DNA of 64,000 nt from Acidobacteriota bacterium (GTDB lineage: Bacteria; Acidobacteriota; UBA6911), in assembly GCA_016929335.1 (NCBI GenBank), contig JAFGIY010000179.1, positions 1 to 64,000 on the forward strand. The letters are read 5' to 3'. Shown here one piece after another: positions 1-7,075 of this stretch. The stretch's first letter is position 1, and each line of letters begins with the position of its first letter. A program made the translations under genes and the position numbers. The notes under the pieces are model-generated. The model was not told the DNA's origin. It made no database searches and saw nothing but the letters and a program-made list of their open reading frames with translations.

Positions 1-208
1 AGAGACGGGATGATGTTGCGTATCAACTAAATAGGGTGGGCCAAAATAAAGTTCCGGAAGTGGGCCAATTATGATTGCCGAAACCAAAAGCTGATTTGTT
101 AAGCAGTCACAGAAGGTTTGCTCGCACATAATCGCCTTTACAGCCACATGAACATCCAGCCCCTCTTCATTTGGATCCGGACGGACCAACTGCCGATGGC
201 GCGCGTTC

Positions 209-351
209 GTGACAATGGGCCGATATGGCGCCAACGCCTCCTGGGCCGAAGGCATATACGAGAGGACGTATGCCAAGGAGAACGGCGTATGGAAAATCAA
301 GAGGCTTGAATATTACGGCATTTATTCAATAGTAGAGGATTCACTCCCTCA
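209..351 (+). pseudogene. SnoaL/NTF2-like fold remnant
   Basis: A short reading frame contains W-x-E-G-I-Y-E and then G-V-W-K-I-K-R-L, the pattern of the last strands of SnoaL-like (NTF2-fold) proteins. Those proteins are normally about 130-180 residues; here only about 45 recognisable residues remain, with no plausible start or RBS, and the frame runs on into unrelated sequence to 454. I read it as the decayed C-terminal part of a SnoaL-like protein. Nothing else is recognisable in 1-208 or 455-675. Confidence 0.4.
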
Positions 352-675
352 AGCAGCGTGGGACTCAGCGTTCGGCCAACAGTCGATGAAGAAAGCAATT
401 TGGATGCCGAATGCTGCGTCGAAAAGGACCAGCCTTTTCCAGGCAATCCCATGACTCATACCGTCACGCGATCTTCATGCGAGTATAATGTCCAGCGCTA
501 TGGTTGTAGCACGATCAGATAGGTGCTATCCGGACAAGCGCCCGGATTCAGTTGGCATTTTAGCGCGATCTTTCATAACGGGACTTCGTGGGAATAACTC
601 TCGAATCTCGCACTGAACCCTGTCTTGAGTCAGGGTATCCGAACATTATGAAGCAGCCTCTCGTATACAAAACCG

Positions 676-1162
676 ATGCTGATCAAGAGAATGATTTTTG
701 CGGCGATCGTCGGCTATACCGTTGCCTCCTGCATTTTAGGTGCCGCTCTCGCTGAGCTTGCATTTCATCCGCCGCAAGTCCGTGTTCCCAATGAATCTGG
801 GCTCAGCCACATAAGAACCCAACCAGGAGCAAGGTGGCAGGATGTGGCACTTGCGGTTTGCTGTTGAATTTGCATTTGTTTACGGATGGTTATCTCGCGG
901 GGTTTGGTTGCCGAATGCCTCGCCGGAAGCGTTCATTGCATCGACAAAGGTCCCTGTGCTCCTAATCCATGGAACGGCGGACGCTAATATTCCGTTAGGG
1001 CAGTCTGAAAGAATTTTTTCTCGGCACAGCGGACCCGTTGAGTTGTGGAAGGTTTCAAATGCAGGTCACTGTGGCGCCAGTGCAGTAGCAGGGCGAGAGT
1101 TTTATGAGCGGGTTATTGCATGGTTTGCTCTGCACAATTCCAATTGTGATAGCTCTCAATAG
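676..1162 (+). pseudogene. Broken exported alpha/beta hydrolase
   Basis: Two fragments in different frames make up this remnant. The first (676-867) has a start and one N-terminal hydrophobic segment, like membrane-anchored alpha/beta hydrolases. The second (frame +2, up to 1162) has V-P-V-L-L-I-H-G-T-A-D, which carries the acid residue, and N-A-G-H-C, which carries the catalytic His, and ends like a family C-terminus. The central part with the G-x-S-x-G nucleophile is missing. An internal deletion plus frame change makes a functional product very unlikely. Confidence 0.6.
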
Positions 1163-1175
1163 CCGTTTCATTGCC

Positions 1176-1194
1176 ATTTCTCCGAACGGGACTT
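1176..1194. repeat. 19-bp direct repeat, copy 1
   Basis: ATTTCTCCGAACGGGACTT occurs here and again, base for base, at 2272-2290. The last 10 bases (AACGGGACTT) also occur at 577-586. The two long copies bracket the toxin-antitoxin-like pair and a small membrane-protein ORF. Confidence 0.7.
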
Positions 1195-1252
1195 ATGAGA
1201 GTAATGCGGGAATGCGAGCGGGGGCCGATAATCCCGGGCGGGCAAAAAACGC

Positions 1253-1495
1253 TTAAAGAGGCTCACCCTTGGCGACCTGTCCTTTCATCAAGAACGTTTT
1301 CGGAAACTTGCCTTCCCCACAGATCTTGAATGATCCGAAGTCCTTATACCATAGCCCATCGGGGGCTTCTGGCTCCGACTCTCTCCAAATCTTCAGTTTG
1401 TAAAGATCGTCGACTGTGATTTCCCTCTCCTCAAGACGGTCGAACAGGTGCTGGCGGAGGGCGGGTGGCAGATTGGTCCACTGGATCTTCGGCAT
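1253..1495 (-). CDS. Small partner protein of RHH gene (putative toxin or accessory)
   Basis: An 80-residue protein translated from an ATG that overlaps the stop of the upstream ribbon-helix-helix gene (TGATG, one shared base), which is typical of translational coupling in toxin-antitoxin operons. The sequence is hydrophilic and Trp-rich, with an N-terminal P-x-L-R-Q-H-L-F-D-R-L helix and a C-terminal half (W-Y-K-D-F-G-S-F-K-I-C-G) likely to form beta strands. I recall similar uncharacterised proteins next to CopG-like genes but cannot name a toxin family. Toxin activity is inferred only from the gene arrangement. Confidence 0.65.
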   Translation of the reverse strand: MPKIQWTNLPPALRQHLFDRLEEREITVDDLYKLKIWRESEPEAPDGLWYKDFGSFKICGEGKFPKTFLMKGQVAKGEPL

Positions 1496-1752
1496 CAGTC
1501 TCCAAACGTCATGCGAGCAAGCTCTTCCTTAATTTGTTGCCTCTCCGCGGGATCATCAGAATCTGTGAGTTGATTGGCCAGCGAAAAGAAGCGCTGTTTT
1601 TCGGCTTCCTTGGCCTGGATACCAGCCTCGATCAAATCAACGACCACTCGATTGGCGCTGGTCTTGCGAGCCTTGGCAATGCTACGCACTCGCTTCGCAA
1701 TGTGAGGCGGAAGCGATACGCTCTGACGAATTGCTCTATCTAATCTAGTCAT
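1495..1752 (-). CDS. Ribbon-helix-helix (CopG/Arc-like) antitoxin-type regulator
   Basis: The protein begins M-T-R-L-D-R-A-I and continues with the beta strand S-V-S-L-P-P and two helices (H-I-A-K-R-V-R-S-I-A-K, then S-A-N-R-V-V-V-D-L-I), the classic RHH DNA-binding fold. The charged C-terminal helix could bind the partner protein. I start at 1752 rather than at the upstream ATG at 1773, because the latter lies inside a tandem repeat that looks like the operator. No good RBS precedes either ATG, so the transcript may be leaderless or weakly translated. It lies first in a two-gene operon, overlapping the next gene by one base. Autorepression is the expected mode for this fold. Confidence 0.75.
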   Translation of the reverse strand: MTRLDRAIRQSVSLPPHIAKRVRSIAKARKTSANRVVVDLIEAGIQAKEAEKQRFFSLANQLTDSDDPAERQQIKEELARMTFGD

Positions 1753-1759
1753 AGCAGTA

Positions 1760-1789
1760 TGATACACCATCATGCACCATCATGCACCA
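1760..1789 (-). promoter_or_regulatory. Three tandem 10-bp repeats, probable RHH operator
   Basis: On the + strand TGATACACCA is followed directly by TCATGCACCA twice. A period of 10 bp equals one helical turn and suits cooperative binding of RHH dimers along one DNA face. The array ends 7 bp before the chosen antitoxin start. Confidence 0.55.
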
Positions 1790-1987
1790 GAAGAATCTAA
1801 TCCAAAGGAGCTTGCTGCCGATTCAACTGCTTCTTCGATCCGGACTTCGGGACAATGACATCTACCCTGATTGGACAAATTGTCTCGACCTAAGGAGTAC
1901 AATATTGAGATATTGATCACTCCAGGCTACCGACAAATGCCGCAGGTGAATTGGTCGAATCTCGGAACCAATTGATAAAGGTGGGCA

Positions 1988-2179
1988 ATGACTTATCGCA
2001 AATGCGGTATTCGTTTGAAGCCTTGGAAAAGGAGTGTAGTGGGATTGTGCGGATTTGTGGTTGGTCTCGCATGCGCCCTCGCAGGCAAATGGTTTCCAGC
2101 CATTTTCTTCCTGATATTTGGACTTATCTATCTGAGTAGCGCCTTTTTTGAAAAAAGAAATCCCGGCCGGTCCCATTGA
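1988..2179 (+). CDS. Small two-helix membrane protein (tentative)
   Basis: A 63-residue ORF with a basic N-terminus (R-L-K-P-W-K-R) followed by two closely spaced hydrophobic segments (about residues 17-33 and 36-53) and a charged tail (F-E-K-R-N-P-G-R). This looks like a genuine small membrane protein, but it has no recognisable family and only a weak RBS. It lies in the decayed 1-2.4 kb region between two copies of a 19-bp repeat, so it may be a remnant. A 104-residue ORF on the opposite strand has no protein-like character. Confidence 0.35.
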   Translation: MTYRKCGIRLKPWKRSVVGLCGFVVGLACALAGKWFPAIFFLIFGLIYLSSAFFEKRNPGRSH

Positions 2180-2271
2180 TTTCCTGGCTCTTGCACCCCC
2201 AAAGCAATTTCATCCGTGTGTCGTTGATCGGCGAAAGCCAGCACTGGATCCGGTAATAACATTATGGAGTA

Positions 2272-2290
2272 ATTTCTCCGAACGGGACTT
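2272..2290. repeat. 19-bp direct repeat, copy 2
   Basis: Exact copy of the 19-mer at 1176-1194. It lies in the 258-bp gap before the transglutaminase-like gene, where I see nothing else. Confidence 0.7.
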
Positions 2291-2437
2291 CCCGGGACTT
2301 ACGGGGATTTCACTTCTAAGATAAACTCGTTCATCGTCCCAATTGATCGGCGCCTTTTCCCTGGTTTCCACTCAATTTGACATCCGCTAACGCCCCGATC
2401 TACAATTTCCAAAAAGGTATGAGGCGACATCGGTGCC

Positions 2438-4066
2438 ATGAGTGCTCATCAAACCGGCGCAGCAGAAAAGAAGTTTCCGATTCTTAAAACTGTCCTGAAC
2501 CCGATCTGTATCCTTCCAATCCTGATTTTCTGCATATTAAATTTAGTTGCACAGGAAAATAAGTCTTCTGAGCGTCCCCAATTAAAAGAATCCACGTCAC
2601 CCGGAATAATTTACCGAAATCCGCGTGTTTACAATGTTGATTATAAATTCGAGCTCTGCCCGGAGCAGGAAAATATCGACAGATCCAAGGATCTTAAATT
2701 GTGGATACCAGTCGCGCGGGAATGGAATTCCCAAAAGGCAGTGAAGATTCTTTCTGTAGAACCAAAACCCCAAGCGATATATGAGGATCCTGAATATGGC
2801 AACAGAATATTTTTCTGGGATTTTGGGAAAGTACCCATAAAACCTTCCTATCAAGTGAGTGTTAAGTATCGTTTTGAGGCTTTCGAAACTTATGCAGATA
2901 TTACCCCTGATAGCATTGGAGTGTATGATCAAACCAGTGAGGAATACACTTTTTATACCGGCAGCTCTCGCATGGTTCATATTACATCTCAAATAAAAGA
3001 GATGGCCAAGGAGGCCATTGGCAATGAAACTAACCCATACCGTCAGGCAGCTTTGATATTCAATTTCGTTTCAAAGAAGGTACGTTATAATCAGCATCGT
3101 ATGGAAAGAAGTGTCGGAACCGATGTTTTGCTGAATTTTCCACAAAAGGACAACGATAGTGGAGAAAATTATTATGAAGGAGGATGTGACCAGTACCATA
3201 ACCTTTTTATCGCGCTCTGTCGTGGTGTTGGAATTCCTGCAAGACCAGTGGCAGGATTTCTTATGGGAGCATCAGAGGTGAAAGAGAAGGACCTGCAACC
3301 TTATTTACCGATAGAAACTGAGTTATCACCCGAAGGATTGGCTGGAACACAACACTTAATACAAAGTAAAGATGCTATGATGGTAATGCCTCATGTATGG
3401 GCAGAATTTTATCTGCCCAGCGGCGGATGGATTCCCGTTGACCTGAATATTGGGAGAACTTTCGGCTATTTGATGGTTGCGAGGCTGATAATGAGCAAGG
3501 GTTTTGATGTTCTGATTGGGCCAGATATTAATAAGACGGACAATGAAGGCTATGGGTTTCAGTGGGTTCTTATTGATGCGGGAAGAGTTGATTTAATGCA
3601 AACCGGCGTATGGAATATAGCAAAAATCCGTCGTGGGACAGTAAAAGTATTACATCATCCGGATCCTTTTCCTGCTGATGGATACTTTCAGTATGCAGAG
3701 AATCTATATCCGGCAAATGAAAGCGCAGTTAAATTGAGTAAGTGGAGGGAAGAGGTATTAGCTTCTTTTAAAAAAGCAGAACAAAATAATGGTAATAATA
3801 ACATATTGGAAACCTTGAAAACCAAACGCGAAGCATATTTATGCGATCTGCTTCGACAGATAGTTGGTGAGGATAAATTCAAAAGAATATTTGAAGCCTA
3901 TCTGGACCTTCGCCTTACATCTCGTAAGCCTGTTTCAACAGATAAATTCCGAAAGATTGCTGAACAGATTTATGGAGCTTCACTCGACTTCTATTTCAGA
4001 GAATGGATCAGTCATAATTCTTTGCCACAATTTGGGCAGGACAAATATCGGGCACCTGTAAAATAG
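2438..4066 (+). CDS. Exported transglutaminase-like protein with M1-peptidase-like C-terminus
   Basis: 542 residues. An N-terminal hydrophobic segment (about 19-38) suggests export or membrane anchoring. Residues about 55-165 look like the beta-sandwich that precedes transglutaminase-like cores. The core carries the catalytic triad: Cys250 in G-G-C-D-Q-Y-H, His319 in P-H-V-W-A-E-F and Asp335 in V-D-L-N, with the usual G-I-P-A-R after the Cys helix. The last 80 residues (L-L-R-Q-I-V-G-E-D-K-F followed by F-Y-F-R-E-W-I) resemble the C-terminal end of M1 aminopeptidase-like domains. Such proteins act as cysteine proteases or amidases outside the cytoplasm; the substrate cannot be told. The gene is noticeably more AT-rich than its neighbours, which hints at transfer. 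It has no operon partner. Confidence 0.85.
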   Translation: MSAHQTGAAEKKFPILKTVLNPICILPILIFCILNLVAQENKSSERPQLKESTSPGIIYRNPRVYNVDYKFELCPEQENIDRSKDLKLWIPVAREWNSQKAVKILSVEPKPQAIYEDPEYGNRIFFWDFGKVPIKPSYQVSVKYRFEAFETYADITPDSIGVYDQTSEEYTFYTGSSRMVHITSQIKEMAKEAIGNETNPYRQAALIFNFVSKKVRYNQHRMERSVGTDVLLNFPQKDNDSGENYYEGGCDQYHNLFIALCRGVGIPARPVAGFLMGASEVKEKDLQPYLPIETELSPEGLAGTQHLIQSKDAMMVMPHVWAEFYLPSGGWIPVDLNIGRTFGYLMVARLIMSKGFDVLIGPDINKTDNEGYGFQWVLIDAGRVDLMQTGVWNIAKIRRGTVKVLHHPDPFPADGYFQYAENLYPANESAVKLSKWREEVLASFKKAEQNNGNNNILETLKTKREAYLCDLLRQIVGEDKFKRIFEAYLDLRLTSRKPVSTDKFRKIAEQIYGASLDFYFREWISHNSLPQFGQDKYRAPVK

Positions 4067-4321
4067 ATATTGCGGCATTTCCTTCCATTTACTACCTGAA
4101 ATGATAGCGTCAGCGAGACATATTTATTCCACAGCAAAGCACGCGGTCGGTGAAGCTCACGCCCACCGACACCCTCGGCGTCGATGAAGCGCAATACATA
4201 GCAGCATTTCTTATGGGCAGCGACCGCATGACTTAGGTAGGACAAATCAAGATCGACCTTAAGTCAACCATCAGTGGCGGCGGTCTGTAGCCATCCATTA
4301 GAAACGCCAAGCTGGAGAGGG

Positions 4322-4430
4322 GGAACCGCCCCGGCTTTGCCGGAGACTCTATTATTTGAGATGATAGAGTCATGATGGCAGGAAAGAAATCTCAGTCGCT
4401 GGATTACTCCCCTAAATCCGGGGCGGTTCA
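4322..4430. mobile_element. Remnant with 12-bp terminal inverted repeats
   Basis: GAACCGCCCCGG at 4323-4334 is the exact reverse complement of CCGGGGCGGTTC at 4418-4429. The right side ends ...GGTTCA, and the left continues with CTTTGCCGG, which folds back on the CCGG. From memory this resembles the ends of some IS3-family elements, but the 83 bp between the arms encode nothing. A MITE or an internally deleted IS is the simplest reading. Confidence 0.35.
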
Positions 4431-4524
4431 TAAAGAACGAGAAACGCGCTTCTGGGAAACTGGGGAATTTCACGGACAAATAGGGCAAGCCGAAAAGGAT
4501 GCCTTTTCCTAATTCACATAATAA

Positions 4525-4574
4525 TAATGATATTCATGCGGGTAGCTATCGTGCTCCCAGGCGGGCGACGCAGA
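4525..4574 (-). repeat. Degenerate copy of the TTCATGAA/TAGCTA dispersed repeat
   Basis: The minus strand reads GGGAGC, then TAGCTA, then CCCGCATGAATA. This matches the order of blocks in the longer element at 30385-30547 (GGGAGC, TAGCTA, then TTCATGAATAATGCGG). It lies directly after the ferredoxin stop codon. Confidence 0.4.
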
Positions 4575-4853
4575 CTAGAGGGTGTCGCGCATGATTTTGC
4601 CGGTTGATTCGTCTTTCCAGGAGCCTATTTGCTGCAACGGCCAATTGAAGGAAATGGCTCCCGGCCGCCGGCAATCCATGACACAGCAGCCGCAGTACCA
4701 GCATTCGTCAGGATGCAAGATGATCGGCGGATTCCCTTTTCCCGGGTTGGGGATGAAGACATCCACCTGGCAGACATTGACGCAGATATTGCATCCTGTG
4801 CAGAACTCCGGATTGAAAATTACCGGCGTATTCGGCGTTGTAATATTCGGCAA
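4575..4853 (-). CDS. 2x[4Fe-4S] ferredoxin-family protein
   Basis: 92 residues with two C-x2-C-x2-C-x3-C motifs, C-T-G-C-N-I-C-V-N-V-C and C-W-Y-C-G-C-C-V-M-D-C, so it should carry two [4Fe-4S] clusters and transfer electrons in the cytoplasm. The start is a TTG five bases after the stop of the upstream esterase gene; the N-terminus M-P-N-I-T-T matches what I recall of close relatives. Those relatives usually sit beside a fumarate-reductase or APS-reductase-like flavoprotein. Here it is the last gene of an esterase operon, with the nearest flavoprotein gene 46 kb away. No signal peptide is seen. The second motif has one extra Cys. Confidence 0.85.
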   Translation of the reverse strand: MPNITTPNTPVIFNPEFCTGCNICVNVCQVDVFIPNPGKGNPPIILHPDECWYCGCCVMDCRRPGAISFNWPLQQIGSWKDESTGKIMRDTL

Positions 4854-4858
4854 AGCGC

Positions 4859-5743
4859 TTATCTTGATTTGGTGTGTTGATTGAAGAACTTAAATACCTC
4901 CGGCATGCTCCCGCCGATAACGCTTCCGTGATCCATTCCGGACAGTTCCTTGTATTCATGCGGGATATTTAAGCTCTTGAGTTGTGTATTAAGATTACGA
5001 ACGCCGGCGATCATCGTGTCGCCCTCTCCAACAACAATATAGAGCGGGACCTCCTTGAACTTTGAATCCGCGGTCCATTGAATGCCGAAAGCGCCCGGGG
5101 CTAAAGCGGCAACGCCTGCCCAGATCGAGGAGTATTTCTGTCCCAGGTGCAATGCCCCGCCCCCTCCGAGAGAATGTCCCATCAGATAAATGCGCTTGTC
5201 ATCGACGTTGAATTCCTTGCGGGCAATTTCCAGAACGTTCATGGTGTCCTTCTCACTGAGTTCGACGACTTTCGCGGGATCTGTTTCCTTTTTCCCTCCG
5301 GGGTTGTTCATCGCCGACATTCCGGGGCCGGTTGGCAATTTTCGTCCCATAGTACCCATCGGCATGCCGAATGAACCGCTTGGGCTGTAGCCCATCGTAC
5401 CCACAAGAATGAAGCCGTTCTTTTCCGCTTCATCCACGCACTGCGTGCGCATGAAAGTGCCGTGGTTGCCGCTGAATCCATGCAGAGCAAGAACGAGCGG
5501 CGCCCTTTTCTCTTTCACAACCTTCGAGGAAACGAACACCGCATAGGGAAGAGTTTCATCGGTGTCGGCAAAATGATATTCGCGCAGCTGCACGCGGTCA
5601 TCGACCGGATCCATTCCTATGCGCCGTTGCCGGCCCTGGCCTGCGCCGGGGCCGGTCTTTGCAGGATCCTGCGCATAACCGGACAATAGACACGAACAGA
5701 CAAGAAACAGACTCACAGAAACCGCCTTCCAATTCCATTTCAT
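4859..5743 (-). CDS. Secreted PHB-depolymerase-like/CE1-type esterase
   Basis: A signal peptide (about residues 1-24, ending S-G-Y-A-Q) is followed by an alpha/beta-hydrolase domain with the oxyanion-hole motif L-A-L-H-G-F-S-G-N-H and the nucleophile Ser191 in G-H-S-L-G-G-G-G. A late Asp-His pair is present in G-M-D-H-G-S. This is the architecture of LpqC/poly(3-hydroxyalkanoate)-depolymerase-like esterases, which cleave polyesters or acyl groups on plant polymers. I start at 5743 rather than 5749 because AAGGAG lies 6 bases before this ATG but abuts the other. It is the fourth gene of the minus-strand hydrolase operon. A truncated paralogue of its C-terminus lies at about 9875-10030. Confidence 0.85.
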   Translation of the reverse strand: MKWNWKAVSVSLFLVCSCLLSGYAQDPAKTGPGAGQGRQRRIGMDPVDDRVQLREYHFADTDETLPYAVFVSSKVVKEKRAPLVLALHGFSGNHGTFMRTQCVDEAEKNGFILVGTMGYSPSGSFGMPMGTMGRKLPTGPGMSAMNNPGGKKETDPAKVVELSEKDTMNVLEIARKEFNVDDKRIYLMGHSLGGGGALHLGQKYSSIWAGVAALAPGAFGIQWTADSKFKEVPLYIVVGEGDTMIAGVRNLNTQLKSLNIPHEYKELSGMDHGSVIGGSMPEVFKFFNQHTKSR

Positions 5744-5761
5744 ACACATCTCCTTATCAAA

Positions 5762-7048
5762 TCACTTTTTTCTCCCACTCAATAATTTCAAAGGGATATA
5801 GTCCGCCATCGCCTTGTAACCTGTTGCGCCCGGATGAACGTGGTCCCCGGAATCATACTCTGCGCGCATCTTTGCCGGATGATTCGGATCGCGCATCAGT
5901 TGATCGAAGTCGATGACCGCATCAAACACATGCGACGTGCGAATCCATCTGTTCACCGCCTGCCGTACTGCCTCTCCCTCTTCGGTATAAGTATTGACGC
6001 CTTCGCAGGGCATAATGGTCGCTCCGTACACCTTGATGCCATGCGCGTGGGCGCGGGCGATGATCTGTTGCAGGCCCACGATCAACTCATCCGCCGATAC
6101 GAATTGTGATTTAAAAGGCCTTTCATCGGAAGCTCCGCCGGCATTTGGTCCCGGCAGCTTAATATGCGGAAAGGTAATGTCGTTGATTCCCTCCAGCACG
6201 ATCATGTGAGTAACACCCGGAAGCGACAGGACATCGCGGTCGAAGCGAGCGAGCGCGTTTGCGCCGGCAACGTCGTGCAGGATGCGGTTCCCGCTGATTC
6301 CCTGGTTCACAATGGCCAGCGTCGTTACACCTTGCACCGCCAGTCGTTGCGCGAGCTGAGTCGGATAATCGATATAGGTTGCGCTCTTCGCGCCATAGCC
6401 TTGCGTAATGGAATCGCCGAAAGCCACGATTGCGGCATTCCCGGCAGGCGCCCATATATCAATGCCGGACAGGAAATACCACGTCTGCTTTGTTACGGCG
6501 CCGGGCAATTCCGCCCTGGACGTCAGGTCGCCCGGCCCGGAAATATACGCATCGTGCAATGCCTGTTCATGAATGCTTGACGCCGGCGCAGGCCCGGGCA
6601 AATAGATGCTGATGGAAACCTCGGCGAAAGGCTTCACGGCAATATCGACCGGGTCGCTGAAAGCAGGAGCGCCGGCGGGAATAGTGATTTTGGGGCTTCC
6701 GCCGAAGGTCAGCGCGCGATCGGTCGCCGCCTGGATTCTGGATCCCTCAGCCGTCAATGCGATGTGCGCGGAGGCAATCGTCATGGGCGCCGTGCCGAAT
6801 TCATTCGAGAACCGGACCCGCAAACGTTGTCCGCCAATGCTCGGACGAACGATCATGCGAATGGTTTTGTCTTTGATTGCCGGCTCGGCGGCGATCCCCG
6901 GCATCGGATTCGGAGCGTAAAGAGCCGTCGTCCAGGCGCTCACCCAATGGCTGACCGGCGCTGCCTTCTGCGCAATAGCCTGCCCGCTCAGCATTGCCGA
7001 CAAAAACAGAACGATCAACCCCATCGCAGCATGTTTCTTGATTGCCAT
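5762..7048 (-). CDS. Secreted SGNH/GDSL hydrolase
   Basis: 428 residues with a signal peptide ending about A-I-A-Q (residues 24-27). The first 200 residues form a beta-rich domain typical of large SGNH esterases. The catalytic part begins with A-F-G-D-S-I-T (Ser213), continues with the Gly block Q-G-I-S-G-N-R and the Asn block G-I-N-D-I, and ends with D-H-V-H-P-G-A-T-G (Asp402, His405), so all four SGNH blocks are intact. It should deacylate polysaccharides or lipids outside the cytoplasm; the substrate is not determined. It is the third gene of the operon, 27 bp after the type-B carboxylesterase gene and about 18 bp before the PHB-type esterase start. Confidence 0.87.
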   Translation of the reverse strand: MAIKKHAAMGLIVLFLSAMLSGQAIAQKAAPVSHWVSAWTTALYAPNPMPGIAAEPAIKDKTIRMIVRPSIGGQRLRVRFSNEFGTAPMTIASAHIALTAEGSRIQAATDRALTFGGSPKITIPAGAPAFSDPVDIAVKPFAEVSISIYLPGPAPASSIHEQALHDAYISGPGDLTSRAELPGAVTKQTWYFLSGIDIWAPAGNAAIVAFGDSITQGYGAKSATYIDYPTQLAQRLAVQGVTTLAIVNQGISGNRILHDVAGANALARFDRDVLSLPGVTHMIVLEGINDITFPHIKLPGPNAGGASDERPFKSQFVSADELIVGLQQIIARAHAHGIKVYGATIMPCEGVNTYTEEGEAVRQAVNRWIRTSHVFDAVIDFDQLMRDPNHPAKMRAEYDSGDHVHPGATGYKAMADYIPLKLLSGRKK

Positions 7049-7075
7049 GCTTCTTCTCCCAAATTCGGATAGATC

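Larger units (their letters stand above)
4067..4574. other. 508-bp intergenic stretch
   Basis: No convincing gene. It contains a 12-bp inverted-repeat remnant (4322-4430) and a degenerate dispersed palindromic repeat (about 4525-4574). The ORFs here on either strand lack start signals and protein-like composition. Confidence 0.6.

Noticed and set aside
1862-2176. 104-residue minus-strand ORF
   Set aside because: It is antisense to a better candidate and lacks protein-like composition.
1-2437. Integron gene-cassette array
   Set aside because: Mixed small genes and remnants suggested it, but I found no attC-like core sites (RYYYAAC/GTTRRRY pairs) and no integrase.
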